A DNA stretch of 64,000 bases, from assembly GCF_014353015.1 (NCBI RefSeq), contig NZ_CP060704.1, positions 3,435,001 through 3,499,000 of the forward strand. The letters run 5' to 3'. The notes under the pieces are model-generated. The model was not told the origin of the DNA. It saw only the letters and a list, made by a program, of their open reading frames with translations, and ran no database searches. Positions 1 through 10,837 of this stretch are shown piece after piece. The DNA is from Chitinimonas koreensis (GTDB lineage: Bacteria; Pseudomonadota; Gammaproteobacteria; Burkholderiales; Chitinimonadaceae). Numbering within the stretch: the first letter of the stretch is position 1; each line of letters starts with the position of its first letter. A program made the translations under genes and the position numbers.

Positions 1-1902
<1,902 letters not shown>

Positions 1903-1909
1903 GCGGCGC

Positions 1910-2680
1910 TCACGGCTGCAACTGCAACGCCTTGCTCAGCTTGAAGTCCTCCCGTTCGCCCGCCCCGCTGGCGCTGCCGCGCTCCTCCTTGCGCACCAGC
2001 AGCAGCCGGTCGCCGGCGACCTGGTAGCTGCGCTCCTCGTCGCTGCGCTGCTCGAAGCCGACCACCACGAAGGCCCGGCCGGAGAGGTCCTGGTGCCGGC
2101 GGCTCGCCAGCGGCGTGCCGTCCGCGCCGATCCAGACCTCCAGCCGGGTATCGAACTTCTTGACATATTTGCGCTCGCGCTCGCCGAGCATGTCGATCGG
2201 AATCTCGAAACTCAGCTTGCGGGCCGGCTTGCCGCCGTAGCTGTCGGCCACCTCGCCCTTGAAGACCGCCTCCTCGATCGCGCGGGCGAGGCCCGTGGCG
2301 GCCGAGGTCATGCCGCGCAGCTCCACGGCGTCGAGCTCGCGCAAGGCGTACAGCGTCGGCGTCCTGGCCTTCTTGTCCTTGCCGCTGGCGCGCGACTCGG
2401 CCTCGGCCCGCGCCAGCAAGTCCTTGCCGTAGAGCAGTTGCAGGCCGCGCGCGCCATCCTCGACCGCGAAGCTGGCCTGGCCCTGGCGCTCGTCCGCGTC
2501 CTGCCCCTCGCCCTGCTTGCGCCAGGTCTTCACCTCGGCCACGGCCTTGATCGGCGATTGCCCTTGCAGCCGGTTCAATGCGGCCTTGAGGTCGGCCAGG
2601 CCGTCGGCTTGCGCCGGCGCGCTGCAAAACAGGAACAGCGCTGCGCCGACCAGCAGGCCGCGCTTGTCGGATGCGTGCAT
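1910..2680 (-). CDS. Secreted/periplasmic protein of unknown function
   Basis: A 256-residue protein with a classic Sec signal peptide: a charged N-terminus, a hydrophobic core at about residues 9-20 and a likely cleavage after Ala-Gln-Ala near residue 25. The mature part is rich in Lys, Glu and Arg. It contains a beta-rich stretch (for example RLEVWIGADGTPL) resembling proteins that measure or carry something in the periplasm, but I do not recognise the family. A GAAGGG-like Shine-Dalgarno sequence lies just upstream of the ATG. It is convergent with the histidine kinase and separated from it by 7 bp. The 229 bp to the next upstream gene holds no recognisable gene. The function is left open. 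Confidence 0.8.
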   Translation of the reverse strand: MHASDKRGLLVGAALFLFCSAPAQADGLADLKAALNRLQGQSPIKAVAEVKTWRKQGEGQDADERQGQASFAVEDGARGLQLLYGKDLLARAEAESRASGKDKKARTPTLYALRELDAVELRGMTSAATGLARAIEEAVFKGEVADSYGGKPARKLSFEIPIDMLGERERKYVKKFDTRLEVWIGADGTPLASRRHQDLSGRAFVVVGFEQRSDEERSYQVAGDRLLLVRKEERGSASGAGEREDFKLSKALQLQP

Positions 2681-2909
2681 GGATCGCCCTTCGAAGAAAA
2701 ATGGGGAGCTTGGGCAGCGGAGCTCGACGGGAGTTCGCGGCCCGCCCGGCGGCCAATTCGATGCGGGCCCCCTCGATCAGGACTCCGGCCGCGCCGGTTC
2801 CAGCGGTCGCCGTTCCGGCTTCGCGCCCGACCCGGCCGGGCAACATCCGGCAGGTCGCCGGCGCCATTCGAGCCGGCCGCGGCCGGGCAGCGAGCGAACC
2901 GCGCCGAGA

Positions 2910-3947
2910 TCAGCGCGCGCGCCGCAGCCGCGAGGCGTCGACCACCTGCACCGCCCGCGCCCGCAGCTGGCCGCAGCCGCCATCGATGTCCTGCCCGGCC
3001 GAGTTACGCACCTTGGTCAGCACGCCGCGGCTGTGCAGGTAGCGCGTCATCGCCGCGATGCGCTCGGCGTCGGGCCGCTGGAATTCGTCGGACTCGAGGC
3101 TGTTGTAGGGAATCAGGTTGAGCACCGCATACTTGCCGGCGAACAGCCGCAGGATCGCGTCCATCTCGTCCTGGCCGTCGTTGATGCCGCGCAGCAGCGT
3201 CCACTGGTACTGGATCGGGTAGCCGACCCGGCGCGCGTAGTCCTCGCCCAGCGCCATCAGCGCCTCCGGATCGATCGCCGGCGCGCGCGGCAGCAGCTGG
3301 CGGCGCAGCTCCGGCCGGCTGGTGTGCAGCGACAGCGCCAGCGCCGGCTTGACCCGCTGCTGCGGCAGCCGCTCGAACACCCGCGGGTCGCCCACGGTGG
3401 AGAACACCAGGCTCTTGTGGCCGATATTGCCCTCGGTGCCGAGCAGATCGATCGCCTCGAGCACGTTGTCGAGGTTGTGGGCCGGCTCGCCCATGCCCAT
3501 GAACACCACCTTCTTCACCGGCCGCAGCCGGCGCGCCAGCACCACCTGGGCGACGATCTCGGCGCTGCCGAGCTGGCGCAAGAGGCCGCTCTTGCCGGTC
3601 TGGCAGAACACGCAGCCGACCGCGCAGCCGACCTGGGTCGACACGCACAGGCCGTCGCGCGGCAGCAGCACGCTCTCCACCATCTGGCCGTCGGCCAGTT
3701 GCACCAGGAGGCGCGACGAGCCGTCGGCCGCCGGGTGTTCCGACACGATGCGCGCGAGGCCTTCGATGCGCTCGGCCAGCGCCGGCAGGCCCTCGCGCAC
3801 CGCCAGCGGCAGGTAGTCCTCGGTCCGCCGGTGCTTGGTGCCGGTGTCGAGCGGCAGGCCGCGCAGCCAGGCGCGGCTGACCCGGCCGATATGGCAGGGC
3901 TTGGCGCCGAGGTCGGCGAGGGCTTGGTGGAATTCGGCGATGCGCAT
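2910..3947 (-). CDS. RlmN/Cfr-family radical SAM RNA methyltransferase (RlmN-like paralogue)
   Basis: A 345-residue cytoplasmic radical SAM enzyme. The iron-sulfur cluster motif CxxxCxxC is at Cys108/Cys112/Cys115, inside a stretch typical of RlmN. The SAM-binding GMGEP motif is at about 151-155. The second catalytic cysteine of RlmN/Cfr, which forms the methyl-cysteine/thioether intermediate, is Cys325 in DIDGGCGQL. RlmN methylates C2 of A2503 in 23S rRNA and A37 of some tRNAs, and Cfr methylates C8. At 345 residues this protein is somewhat shorter than housekeeping RlmN (about 370-385), and its neighbours are not the usual ndk/pilF/ispG set. I therefore read it as the second, RlmN-like copy found in some beta-proteobacteria rather than rlmN itself. 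The exact target base cannot be told from sequence. Confidence 0.88.
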   Translation of the reverse strand: MRIAEFHQALADLGAKPCHIGRVSRAWLRGLPLDTGTKHRRTEDYLPLAVREGLPALAERIEGLARIVSEHPAADGSSRLLVQLADGQMVESVLLPRDGLCVSTQVGCAVGCVFCQTGKSGLLRQLGSAEIVAQVVLARRLRPVKKVVFMGMGEPAHNLDNVLEAIDLLGTEGNIGHKSLVFSTVGDPRVFERLPQQRVKPALALSLHTSRPELRRQLLPRAPAIDPEALMALGEDYARRVGYPIQYQWTLLRGINDGQDEMDAILRLFAGKYAVLNLIPYNSLESDEFQRPDAERIAAMTRYLHSRGVLTKVRNSAGQDIDGGCGQLRARAVQVVDASRLRRAR

Positions 3948-4057
3948 GGGGCGCGCATCGTACCACCGCCGCGCGGCAGGCGGCGGCCGGCCGGACGTGC
4001 GTCCACCGCCCTCCGCCGCCCCGCCGGATCACGCGATCGCGGCGGCCGCGGTCGCGA

Positions 4058-5002
4058 TCAGGACTGGCCCGGCCTGACCGTCACGCTGTCGATATGCACC
4101 AGCTCGGTCGGCCCGTTGCCCTCCTGCCGGTAGCCGAACACCGGGAACTGCTGGCCGTCGTAGCAGGCGTGCATCTTGTCGGCCACCTGCTGGAAGGCCG
4201 GCTTGGCGGCCTCCCAGTCCGGATAGCCGCCCAGCGCCGAGTTGGGGCTGAACAGCAGTCCGGCCAGCGCGTCGGGCGGCACGCCGACCGCCTGGATCTC
4301 GTTGTTGTCCAGCGGCTGGCCCGGCCGCTCGGCCTGGTCCGCCTTCAGCTCGGCCAGCACGCTGGCCAGCCGGGCCGAGGCGGTGCCGTGGTCGAGGTAG
4401 GACTTGCCGGTCGGCTGGGCGTTGGACGCCTGGTCGGTGGCGTGGATGCCGACCAGGTGGTCGCCCATCTTGTCCGGCAGCGTCAGCACGCCGATGCAGC
4501 GCGGCATGGCGGCCACCTCGGGCCCCATCTTGTAGAAGTTCGGCACCAGGTCCTGCTGGGCCAGCACGAACTTGCGCAGGTAGCCGCCGTCGCAGGGCTG
4601 GCCGGGCCGGGGCTCGATGTCGAGATCGTGATTGAAGTCCAGATGGGCGTGCTTCATCTGGCAGGAGCGCACCAGCAGGCCGCCGCCGGCAAAGGCGTCC
4701 TGGATCTGGGCGACCCGGTCCGCCAGCGCGACGTCGACCCGGGCCACCTGGCCGGTCGCATGGGCCGAGGGCGGGTGGGCCGGCGCGCGGGAACGCGACG
4801 GTCCCGTCATGGCGCCGTTCGACAGCTGCGGCAGCGGCGCGTGGCTGGCCGTGTGCAGGCCGGTGCCCGAGCTGGACGGCTGCGGCTGCGAGCCGGTCGT
4901 CAGCCGCGGCGCAGCCTGCGGCGGCGGGGGCGGCGGCGCCGCCGCCGCCGAACCGGTGTGTGTCGTACCGTGGGTATTGCCCAGGCCGATCGGGGTCGTC
5001 AT
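4058..5002 (-). CDS. Candidate type III secretion effector, unknown activity
   Basis: A 314-residue protein whose gene starts 11 bp after the stop of a CesT-like chaperone gene, with a strong GGAGGA ribosome site in that gap. The first 90 or so residues are low-complexity, rich in Pro, Ser, Thr, Gly and Gln with a run of six prolines. This is the usual look of a disordered secretion and chaperone-binding segment. From about residue 95 onward the sequence is well ordered, with repeated Cys, His and Asp residues (for example KHAHLDFNHDLDIEP, YLDHGTASARL). I do not recognise its fold or a catalytic motif. The effector call rests on gene pairing and N-terminal composition, not on homology. No type III secretion apparatus gene is present in the window. 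Other possibilities are a secreted non-effector or a substrate of another system. Confidence 0.6.
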   Translation of the reverse strand: MTTPIGLGNTHGTTHTGSAAAAPPPPPPQAAPRLTTGSQPQPSSSGTGLHTASHAPLPQLSNGAMTGPSRSRAPAHPPSAHATGQVARVDVALADRVAQIQDAFAGGGLLVRSCQMKHAHLDFNHDLDIEPRPGQPCDGGYLRKFVLAQQDLVPNFYKMGPEVAAMPRCIGVLTLPDKMGDHLVGIHATDQASNAQPTGKSYLDHGTASARLASVLAELKADQAERPGQPLDNNEIQAVGVPPDALAGLLFSPNSALGGYPDWEAAKPAFQQVADKMHACYDGQQFPVFGYRQEGNGPTELVHIDSVTVRPGQS

Positions 5003-5013
5003 CGCCGTCCTCC

Positions 5014-5463
5014 TCAGATGAAGCGCAGCATCGGCGCGGCCAGCTCGGGCATGGCCGGCGCCGACGGCTGGGCCGGCCGGGCCAGCAGCGTCCGCGCGCG
5101 GCGGGCCAGCACCACGAAATTGCTCAGCAGGTTGCCGAGCACCGGCTCGGACAAGGCCTCGAACGGATGGCTGGCGCGCAGCAGCAGGCGGCCGGTGGCG
5201 GCTTCGAGACAGAATCCGGCCGGCGCCAGCTCGTCGGCGTTGGCTTCCAGCAGCCGCAGGGCCAGCTCGGGCGTCACCGGCGTGCCGAATTCGGCGAACA
5301 GCGTCAGTTGCCCGGCCTGCTCGGCGGCCAAGATGCCCAGCTCCAGGCCGTCGTCGGTGCGCAGCGGGCAGAAGCCGTCCGGGTCCAGCCGCAGGCAGGA
5401 CGCGCCCCACAGATAGCCCAGGCCTTCCAGCAGGCGGTTCACCGCCTCATTGCGATCGCTCAT
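5014..5463 (-). CDS. CesT-family type III secretion chaperone
   Basis: A 149-residue acidic protein with the CesT/SycE layout: an N-terminal helix (VNRLLEGLGYLWG), a beta strand carrying LRLDPDGFCPL, a central LTLFAEFG strand, the LLEANADELAP stretch (CesT proteins typically have an LL.aN helix here), and a long C-terminal helix around 100-128. These are small, dimeric class I chaperones that hold the N-terminal segment of an effector unfolded until secretion. An AAGGAA ribosome site lies just upstream of the ATG at 5463. It is the first gene of a two-gene unit with the candidate effector immediately downstream, the common order for a chaperone and its cognate effector. A C-terminal tail of about 20 residues rich in Ala and Pro extends beyond the usual chaperone length. 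Confidence 0.78.
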   Translation of the reverse strand: MSDRNEAVNRLLEGLGYLWGASCLRLDPDGFCPLRTDDGLELGILAAEQAGQLTLFAEFGTPVTPELALRLLEANADELAPAGFCLEAATGRLLLRASHPFEALSEPVLGNLLSNFVVLARRARTLLARPAQPSAPAMPELAAPMLRFI

Positions 5464-5665
5464 TGCTTTCCTTGCGAGGATGAAGACCGGCCTGAGTGAC
5501 GGCAGCGCCGGCCCGGTTCCATCGCGGCGGCCGCCGTGCACGGCGGCATGGACGAATCGGCGGCGAGGCCTTATACCTGCGGCATGACGGCGACGACGGA
5601 GAAGTGGTCTTGAAGGCAGGCGCAGCCCACGCAGCGGCATGCGGCAACGACGGCGGCGGCGCGCC

Positions 5666-7800
5666 ATGACGAGCCCTGCCCTGCCGTTCGAATCCGGCCG
5701 CCCGCGCCGGCGCTGGGGCGAGCCGATCGACTGGGCCGTGCTGGCCAGCGTGCTGCTGCACGCGCTGATCCTCGCGCTGCGCTTCGGCGTGCCCGGCGGC
5801 GGCCAGGGTCCGGTCCCGCCCGTCGCAACGCCTCTGCAGATCGTCCTGGCCACGCCCGTGCCGGAACCCGACCCGGCCGATACGCCGGCGGCGCGCGCCG
5901 AGGCGGCGCAGCGCATCCCTGCCCCATCCCGGCCCACACCCGCCGATCGCGCGGTCGCCGCCACGGCGCCCCCCGCCGCGCTCACGCCGGCCACCGCACC
6001 GGTCGCCAGGCTGGTGCAGCGGCCCGATCCCTACGCCTTCCGCAGCAAGCCGATCGCCGCCGGCAGCACCGCGCGCAAGGCGGCGCGCATGCGCACCCGC
6101 ACGCCGGTCCTGACGGTGGACCAGGGCCGCTGGGAGATGGACACCCGCAGCGAGGCGCGCGAACAGCCGCCGGCCGAACTGGCCGACGCGCCGATCGGCG
6201 GCGCCAACCTCGACATCGCGCGGCGCGAGCCGACCTCGCCCGGCATCCCGGCGCTGATCGAGCAGGCCGCCGACGTCCACGCCGACATCGCCGCCGCCGA
6301 GCCCGACCATGAGCAGGCCGAGGAGCTGGCCCACAGCGAGCAGCTGCGCGTCGCCGCTGCGCTGAAGGGCGAGCCGCCGCCGGCGCCTGCGCGTCCGCGC
6401 GCGAAGCCCCTCCGCAAGCCCCCGAGCCGCAGGCCGAAGCGGCGAAGCAGCAGCCGGCCGAATCGGATCGCCAGGCCGCGGAAGCGGCGGACGCGCCGAC
6501 CGAAACCGCCACCGAGGCCGCGGCCGAACCGCCGCCGGCCGAAGCCCCCGCGACCGAGGCACTCGCCCAGGCCGAACAGGCCCGCCGCGCCGCCGAAGCC
6601 GCCGAGCAGAAACGTGCCGAAGAACAGGTCGAAGCCGCCCGCCGGACCGCCGAGGCGCAGGCGGCCGCCGAGCGCCAGCGCGTAGAAGAAGCCGCCAAGG
6701 CCGAACAGCTGCGGATCGCCCAAGAAGCCGCCCGAGAACGCGCCGAAGCCGTCGCCAAGGCGGAAGCCCTGCGCCAGGCCGCCGAGCAGCAGGCCGCCGC
6801 CGAGCGCCAGCGCAGCGCGGAAGCCACCGCGCGCAAGCAGGCCGAGGAGGCCGCCCGGCTCGCCGAGGCGGCGGCGCGGCAGCGTGCGGAAGAAGCCGCC
6901 CGGGCGGCCGAACGCCAGGCCGCTCAGGAACGGCAGCGCGCCGCGGAAGCAGCCCAGGCCGAGCAGGCGCGCCAATTGGCCGAGACCGCGGCCAGGCAGC
7001 GCGCCGAAGAAGCCGCACGAGCCGAAGCCGCCCGCAAGCAGGCCGAACAGCTGGCCGCCGAGCAGCGCCGCCAGGCCATCGCGCAGGCCGAGCAAGCCCG
7101 CCAGGCCGCCCTCGCCCAGGCCGAACAGGCGCGCCAGGCGGCGGAAGCCGCCGCGCGCAGGCAGGCCGAAGACGCCGCCCGTGCCGCCGCGACGCGCCAG
7201 GCCGCCGAAGCGGCCGCCGAACAGCGTGCGCAGGCCGCGGCCATCGCCGCGCGCGCATCCACCGCCACCGGCCAGGGGATCGGCGACGGCAGCAAGAAGG
7301 GAGACGGCGGCAACGGCAGCACGACCGCCTCGGGAGGCGGCATCACCGTGCCGCTCACGCCGCCGCCGGGCCTGACGCTGGCCGAGCGCGCGCTGCAGCA
7401 GCTGCGCCAGCGCGATCCGTTCGAGGAACGGCGGCCGCGCATGCGCACCGCCGAGCTTTCGCGCACCGCGGTCGCCGCCGAGATGGAATTCAGGTTCTAT
7501 GCCGAGAGCTGGCGGCTCAAGGTCGAGCGCATCGGCGCGCTCAACCCGCCGCGCTTCGCCAAGGACGGCCTCTACCAGACGCTGGTGATGACCGCGGTGG
7601 TCAACAGCGACGGCTCGCTGGCCTCGGTCTACATCAAGCGCGGCAGCGGCGACAAACGGCTGGACGAAGCGGCCCGCGCCATCGCCGCCGCCGCCTCGCC
7701 GTTCGCGCCCTTCCCGCCCAAGATGCGCGAGAGCTACGACCAGGTCGAGATCACGCGGACCTGGAATTTCTCGGAAGGAACGGCGCGGCTGGGGTTCTGA
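5666..7800 (+). CDS. TonB-family protein with TolA-like coiled-coil middle (frame break near 6407)
   Basis: The first 250 or so residues are read from 5666. A short cytoplasmic N-terminus is followed by one membrane anchor (about residues 23-42) and a Pro/Ala-rich periplasmic stretch. The coding pattern then moves to the frame one base back and runs to 7800. That frame has a stop at 6310, so the junction lies downstream of it. Adding one C to the CCCC at 6407-6410 joins the two parts into a 711-residue protein. The middle is a long Ala/Glu/Gln/Arg coiled coil of the TolA type, with repeats such as AEQARQAAEAA. The last 110 residues look like a TonB C-terminal domain (VNSDGSLASVYIKRGSG, then DEAARAI). 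Such proteins couple the proton gradient to outer-membrane transport or bridge the two membranes. No ExbB/ExbD or TolQ/R gene is nearby. ATG 5639 is an alternative start. Confidence 0.75.
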
Positions 7801-7966
7801 GCGCTGTCGGCGAGCCTGGGCGCAGTGACGGCAAGGCCCTGCGGCAGTCGGTAGTCAGCCATCGAGACGCCCCCGCTCGAACGCGAAGCCCGCCAGGCCC
7901 AGCGCATGCCGGGCCCGACACGATGGCGCCGTCCAGGCGAAGGGCCGCAGCATCGCGGCCGCGCGC

Positions 7967-8271
7967 TCAGCGCATCTGGTTCTTCAATCCCAGCACCTCG
8001 ATCGGCTCGATGCTCGCGGCGCCGCCAGCATCTCGCCGGCCTTGGCCATCAGCGCCTGGGCGATCGGCCCGTCGAGGTGGGCCTGGCGGGCCGCCTCGGT
8101 CTCGAAGGCGTCGAACACGCCGAAGGTGGTCGGCGACAGCCGCAGCGCGAACCAGATCGGCGTGCCGGCCTCCTGGTTGGCGAGCGCCAGGCCGGCCTCG
8201 AGGAAGCCGGCCACCTCCTGCTCCTTGCCGGGCTGGGCTTCGAGGCGGGCGAACAGGGCGTACTTGATCAT
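7967..8271 (-). CDS. ABM-fold (YgiN/quinol-monooxygenase-like) small enzyme (frame break near 8020)
   Basis: A small dimeric alpha/beta-barrel enzyme of the antibiotic biosynthesis monooxygenase superfamily. Read from ATG 8271, with an AAGGAG ribosome site 6-7 bp upstream, it shows KYALFARLEAQPGKEQEV, then WFALRLSPTTFGVFDAF and the QAHLDGP turn, all typical of the family. As written, the frame ends early at 7984 with an odd Arg/Ser tail. One extra base near 8020 restores the expected ending (IEPIEVLGLKNQMR) and a stop at 7967, giving 101 residues. The gene is divergent from a GlxA-type regulator 112 bp away, which is a natural candidate controller. Related proteins act on quinols or reactive small molecules without a cofactor; the substrate here is unknown. 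Confidence 0.75.
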
Positions 8272-8383
8272 GTCGATTCTCCTTGGACTGGATGGATGAG
8301 GCCGCGCGGTACAGGGCGCACTGTACGCAGTCGGCCGGGCCACCCATACTGTCCGGAACGACAACTTCGATATCGATCCTGCC

Positions 8384-9322
8384 ATGAACGTCACGGTCCT
8401 GGTGCTCGACGGCGCCTTCGATTCCGGCCTCGCCACGGTGCTCGACGCGCTGTCGACCGCCAACGAGCTGGCGCAGATGTGCGGCGTGGCGGCGCCGCGG
8501 TTCGAGGTCGCATTGGCCGGCGTGCGGCCCGAGGTGCGCAGCGCGCTGGGCATGCGGGTGCCGGTGCGGCCGCTGGCCGACTGCCCGCCGCCCGACTGCG
8601 TGATCCTGCCGGCGGTGGGACCGAAGATGCCCGAGCCGCTGGTGGAAGCGCTGGGCCGGCCCGACATCGCCGACGCCATCGCCTACCTGCGCCAGTGCCA
8701 GGCCGCCGGCGTGCAGATCGGCGCCGCCTGCATCGGCACCTTCGTGCTGGCCGAGGGCGGCCTGCTCGACGGCCACGACGCCACCACCACCTGGTGGCTG
8801 GTGCCGCTGTTCCGCCAGCGCTACCCGCGGGTACGGCTGGACCCGCAGCGCATCCTGGTGCCGAGCGGCCGGCTGGTCACCGCCGGCGCCGCCTTGAGCC
8901 ACATCGACCTGGCGCTGTGGCTGATCCGCCAGCACAGCCCGGAACTGGCCGCGCTGGTGGCGCGCTACCTGATCGTCGACGCCCGTCCTTCGCAGTCAGC
9001 CTACATGATCGCCGACCACCTGGCGCATGCCGACCCGCTGATCGAGCGCTTCGACCGCTGGACGCGCGAACACCTGCACCGCCCGATCTCGCTCGACGAG
9101 GCGGCGCGGGCGCTGGCCACCAGCAAGCGCACGCTGTCGCGCCGGCTGGCCGAGGTGCTGGGCAAAACGCCGCTCGGCTATATCCAGGATCTGCGCGCCG
9201 AGCGGGCGGTGCATCTGCTGAAGACCAGCGCGCACAGCGTCGACCGGATCGCGGAGCTGGTGGGGTATGCGGACGGGGTGACGCTGCGGGCGCTGTTGCG
9301 ACGGAGGTTGGGGGTGGGGTGA
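8384..9322 (+). CDS. GlxA-type transcriptional regulator (DJ-1/PfpI domain + AraC HTH)
   Basis: A 312-residue regulator. Residues 1-165 form a class I glutamine amidotransferase-like (DJ-1/PfpI) domain with a nucleophile-elbow-like cysteine in IGAACIGTFVLAEGG, used as a ligand-sensing domain in this family. Residues about 215-312 are an AraC/XylS DNA-binding domain with two helix-turn-helix units (SLDEAARALATSKRTLSRRL and the VDRIAELVGYADG motif). GlxA-family proteins usually activate or repress neighbouring catabolic or detoxification genes. The divergent ABM-type gene, 112 bp away, is the most likely target. No clear Shine-Dalgarno site precedes the ATG at 8384. Confidence 0.9.
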   Translation: MNVTVLVLDGAFDSGLATVLDALSTANELAQMCGVAAPRFEVALAGVRPEVRSALGMRVPVRPLADCPPPDCVILPAVGPKMPEPLVEALGRPDIADAIAYLRQCQAAGVQIGAACIGTFVLAEGGLLDGHDATTTWWLVPLFRQRYPRVRLDPQRILVPSGRLVTAGAALSHIDLALWLIRQHSPELAALVARYLIVDARPSQSAYMIADHLAHADPLIERFDRWTREHLHRPISLDEAARALATSKRTLSRRLAEVLGKTPLGYIQDLRAERAVHLLKTSAHSVDRIAELVGYADGVTLRALLRRRLGVG

Positions 9323-9457
9323 GGGAGTTGCGGAGGAATTGAGCGTCCCGACAGAATCCTTGAGCCGAATCCCCCGGGGCTATGAGACCCAATAAACCGT
9401 CAAGCCAGCATTCGCTCGAGATACGAATCACATCAGCTATGCAACGCAAAGGCGAAC

Positions 9458-9865
9458 ATGCACTCCATCCAGCTTTACGATCTGACTCAATGTGCCCTGA
9501 TCCTGCCGATCTGTTCCGGCATAATTTATACCAATCAGGCGGGAGGAACGAAGTGCGCACAGCCTAGCGTCGAAGGTGTACTCCTTCCCTTGGAGCACGG
9601 GTCGGCACCATCGCTTTCCTTGGTCGAAGCACTTTGTTCGCTCTTTCCCGAAGGTGGAAACGGGGATATCAATTCGTTGATTGCCGACCGAATCGATTCA
9701 ATTTTCAAATCGCTCCCCAGCATCCTTTCCATTTCAGTCGATCGATCGCAACTGCATGTCTCGATGGAAGCATGGCTGCATGTGATCGTCACCTGCTGCG
9801 ACAATTACTCTGGAGACTTGAAATTTCCAACGCCTGCAATTCTGACTTGGCCGTCCAGCGACTGA
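9458..9865 (+). CDS. DUF6210-like protein
   Basis: A 135-residue protein in a stretch of clearly lower G+C than its neighbours. It carries features I associate with the DUF6210 family: an N-terminal hydrophobic strand, then SGIIYTNQAGG, the CAQPSVEGVLLPLE segment, a helix followed by VDRSQLHVSMEAWLHVIV, and the closing ILTWPSSD. The length is close to that expected for the family. The function is unknown; such proteins are often found scattered near immunity-like or accessory genes. The start at 9458 is preceded by an AAAGGCG sequence. The recognition is from memory of the motif pattern and has not been searched. Confidence 0.65.
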   Translation: MHSIQLYDLTQCALILPICSGIIYTNQAGGTKCAQPSVEGVLLPLEHGSAPSLSLVEALCSLFPEGGNGDINSLIADRIDSIFKSLPSILSISVDRSQLHVSMEAWLHVIVTCCDNYSGDLKFPTPAILTWPSSD

Positions 9866-9959
9866 TACAGATGATCGACCAGGAAAAATCCGTGATTAAT
9901 CGACTCTCCGCCAATATCTGGCACGCGCATGATCTGCCATCAACCAAGGTGGGCACTCC

Positions 9960-10718
9960 ATGAATCCATTACACCCAAACCAAACCGACAAGCTCTACAC
10001 AGGCACCCCAGCTGTCTCACAACGTTTCGCAACCATGGCGCCCCGGTGGTTGACCCAATTGGTCGCGGGTCTGTCCGATCACCTTCCGTCCGGTGCTGAG
10101 CATGAGCGTGTCATGTGCATCGACCTTCAACCAGAACGTGCCGGCAACCTGTTAATCCACCGTTGGCAAGCCGAGTCCGTCGCCCCTTTACTGATCGAAA
10201 CCAGCACCCGCCGCAACGGCAACCCCGACCTGCACCGTGCCGTGCAAACCCTCCACCGCGAAGCGCTGGCAGGTAACACGGCAACGGCCGAAACCTGGGC
10301 CGCCGCCCTCGAACCCGCCCTGCGCGAAATCTACCGCTACGCCTATGCCTACGCGGACGCCTACGCCATCGCCCACGCCACTGCGCACGACTACGCGATG
10401 GCCAACGACTACGGCGAGGAGGGCGCGGCCGAGTTCGCCGAGTCCTATGCCAAGCTCAACACCGGTGCCAACGCCAAGTCGTTCGCCGACGCCAATGCGA
10501 TCGCCAACGCGCGCGCCATGGCTGCGGCCTTCGCCGCCGGCGATGCCGAGGCCTACGCCGAGACCTGGCCGGCCGCCTGGCTGCAGGCCTGCGCGCTGGC
10601 CCATGCCGGCGACGACGGCGCGGCGCCTTCGGCCGAACGCTTGCAGGCCAGCTACCGGCAGCTGGCCGACGGGCTGCTCGCCGCGTTGGCCGAGCTGCCC
10701 GCGCCACGGCCGGACTGA
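9960..10718 (+). CDS. Hypothetical protein with Ala/Tyr/Asp-rich alternating repeats
   Basis: A 252-residue protein that starts 94 bp after the DUF6210-like gene, with AAGGTGG upstream of the ATG. The N-terminal half looks globular (WLTQLVAGLSDHL, then the strand HERVMCIDLQPE). The middle, about residues 115-200, is an unusual run in which alanine occurs at nearly every second position, alternating with Tyr, Asp, His and Asn (for example YAYAYADAYAIAHATAHDYA). The C-terminal 50 residues are helical and Ala/Leu-rich. G+C rises sharply between the first third (lower, like the DUF6210 gene) and the rest. I do not recognise the family. Orientation and spacing suggest co-transcription with the DUF6210-like gene. 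Confidence 0.65.
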   Translation: MNPLHPNQTDKLYTGTPAVSQRFATMAPRWLTQLVAGLSDHLPSGAEHERVMCIDLQPERAGNLLIHRWQAESVAPLLIETSTRRNGNPDLHRAVQTLHREALAGNTATAETWAAALEPALREIYRYAYAYADAYAIAHATAHDYAMANDYGEEGAAEFAESYAKLNTGANAKSFADANAIANARAMAAAFAAGDAEAYAETWPAAWLQACALAHAGDDGAAPSAERLQASYRQLADGLLAALAELPAPRPD

Positions 10719-10727
10719 GCATCCGGC

Positions 10728-10779
10728 GAGCAGGCCGCAACCTGCTCGATACGGAGCCCGCCCGCATCGGGCGCGCTCC
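10728..10779. terminator. Paired hairpins between convergent genes, possible terminator
   Basis: Two inverted repeats lie just past the stop at 10718 and before the convergent dioxygenase gene. The first is GAGCAGG (10728-10734) pairing with CCTGCTC (10741-10747). The second is GGAGC...GCCCG pairing with CGGGC...GCTCC (10753-10779). There is no U-tract, so termination is inferred only from position and stem stability. Confidence 0.35.
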
Positions 10780-10837
10780 GGCACCGGCCGGTCAGGCCTT
10801 CAGCACGAATTCGAGGCGCAGATGCCGCGCTGCAACC

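Noticed and set aside
2093..4133. Long + strand open frames across the secreted-protein and RlmN-like genes
   Set aside because: No ribosome site and no protein-like composition; the minus strand has a signal peptide gene and a radical SAM gene.
6313..6685. Programmed frameshift in the TonB/TolA-like gene
   Set aside because: No slippery heptamer or downstream structure stands out, and the same one-base loss at C runs occurs in eleven other places, so a sequence error is simpler.
9634..9963. + strand open frame overlapping the DUF6210-like gene
   Set aside because: No family resemblance; the overlapping frame has the DUF6210-like motifs.
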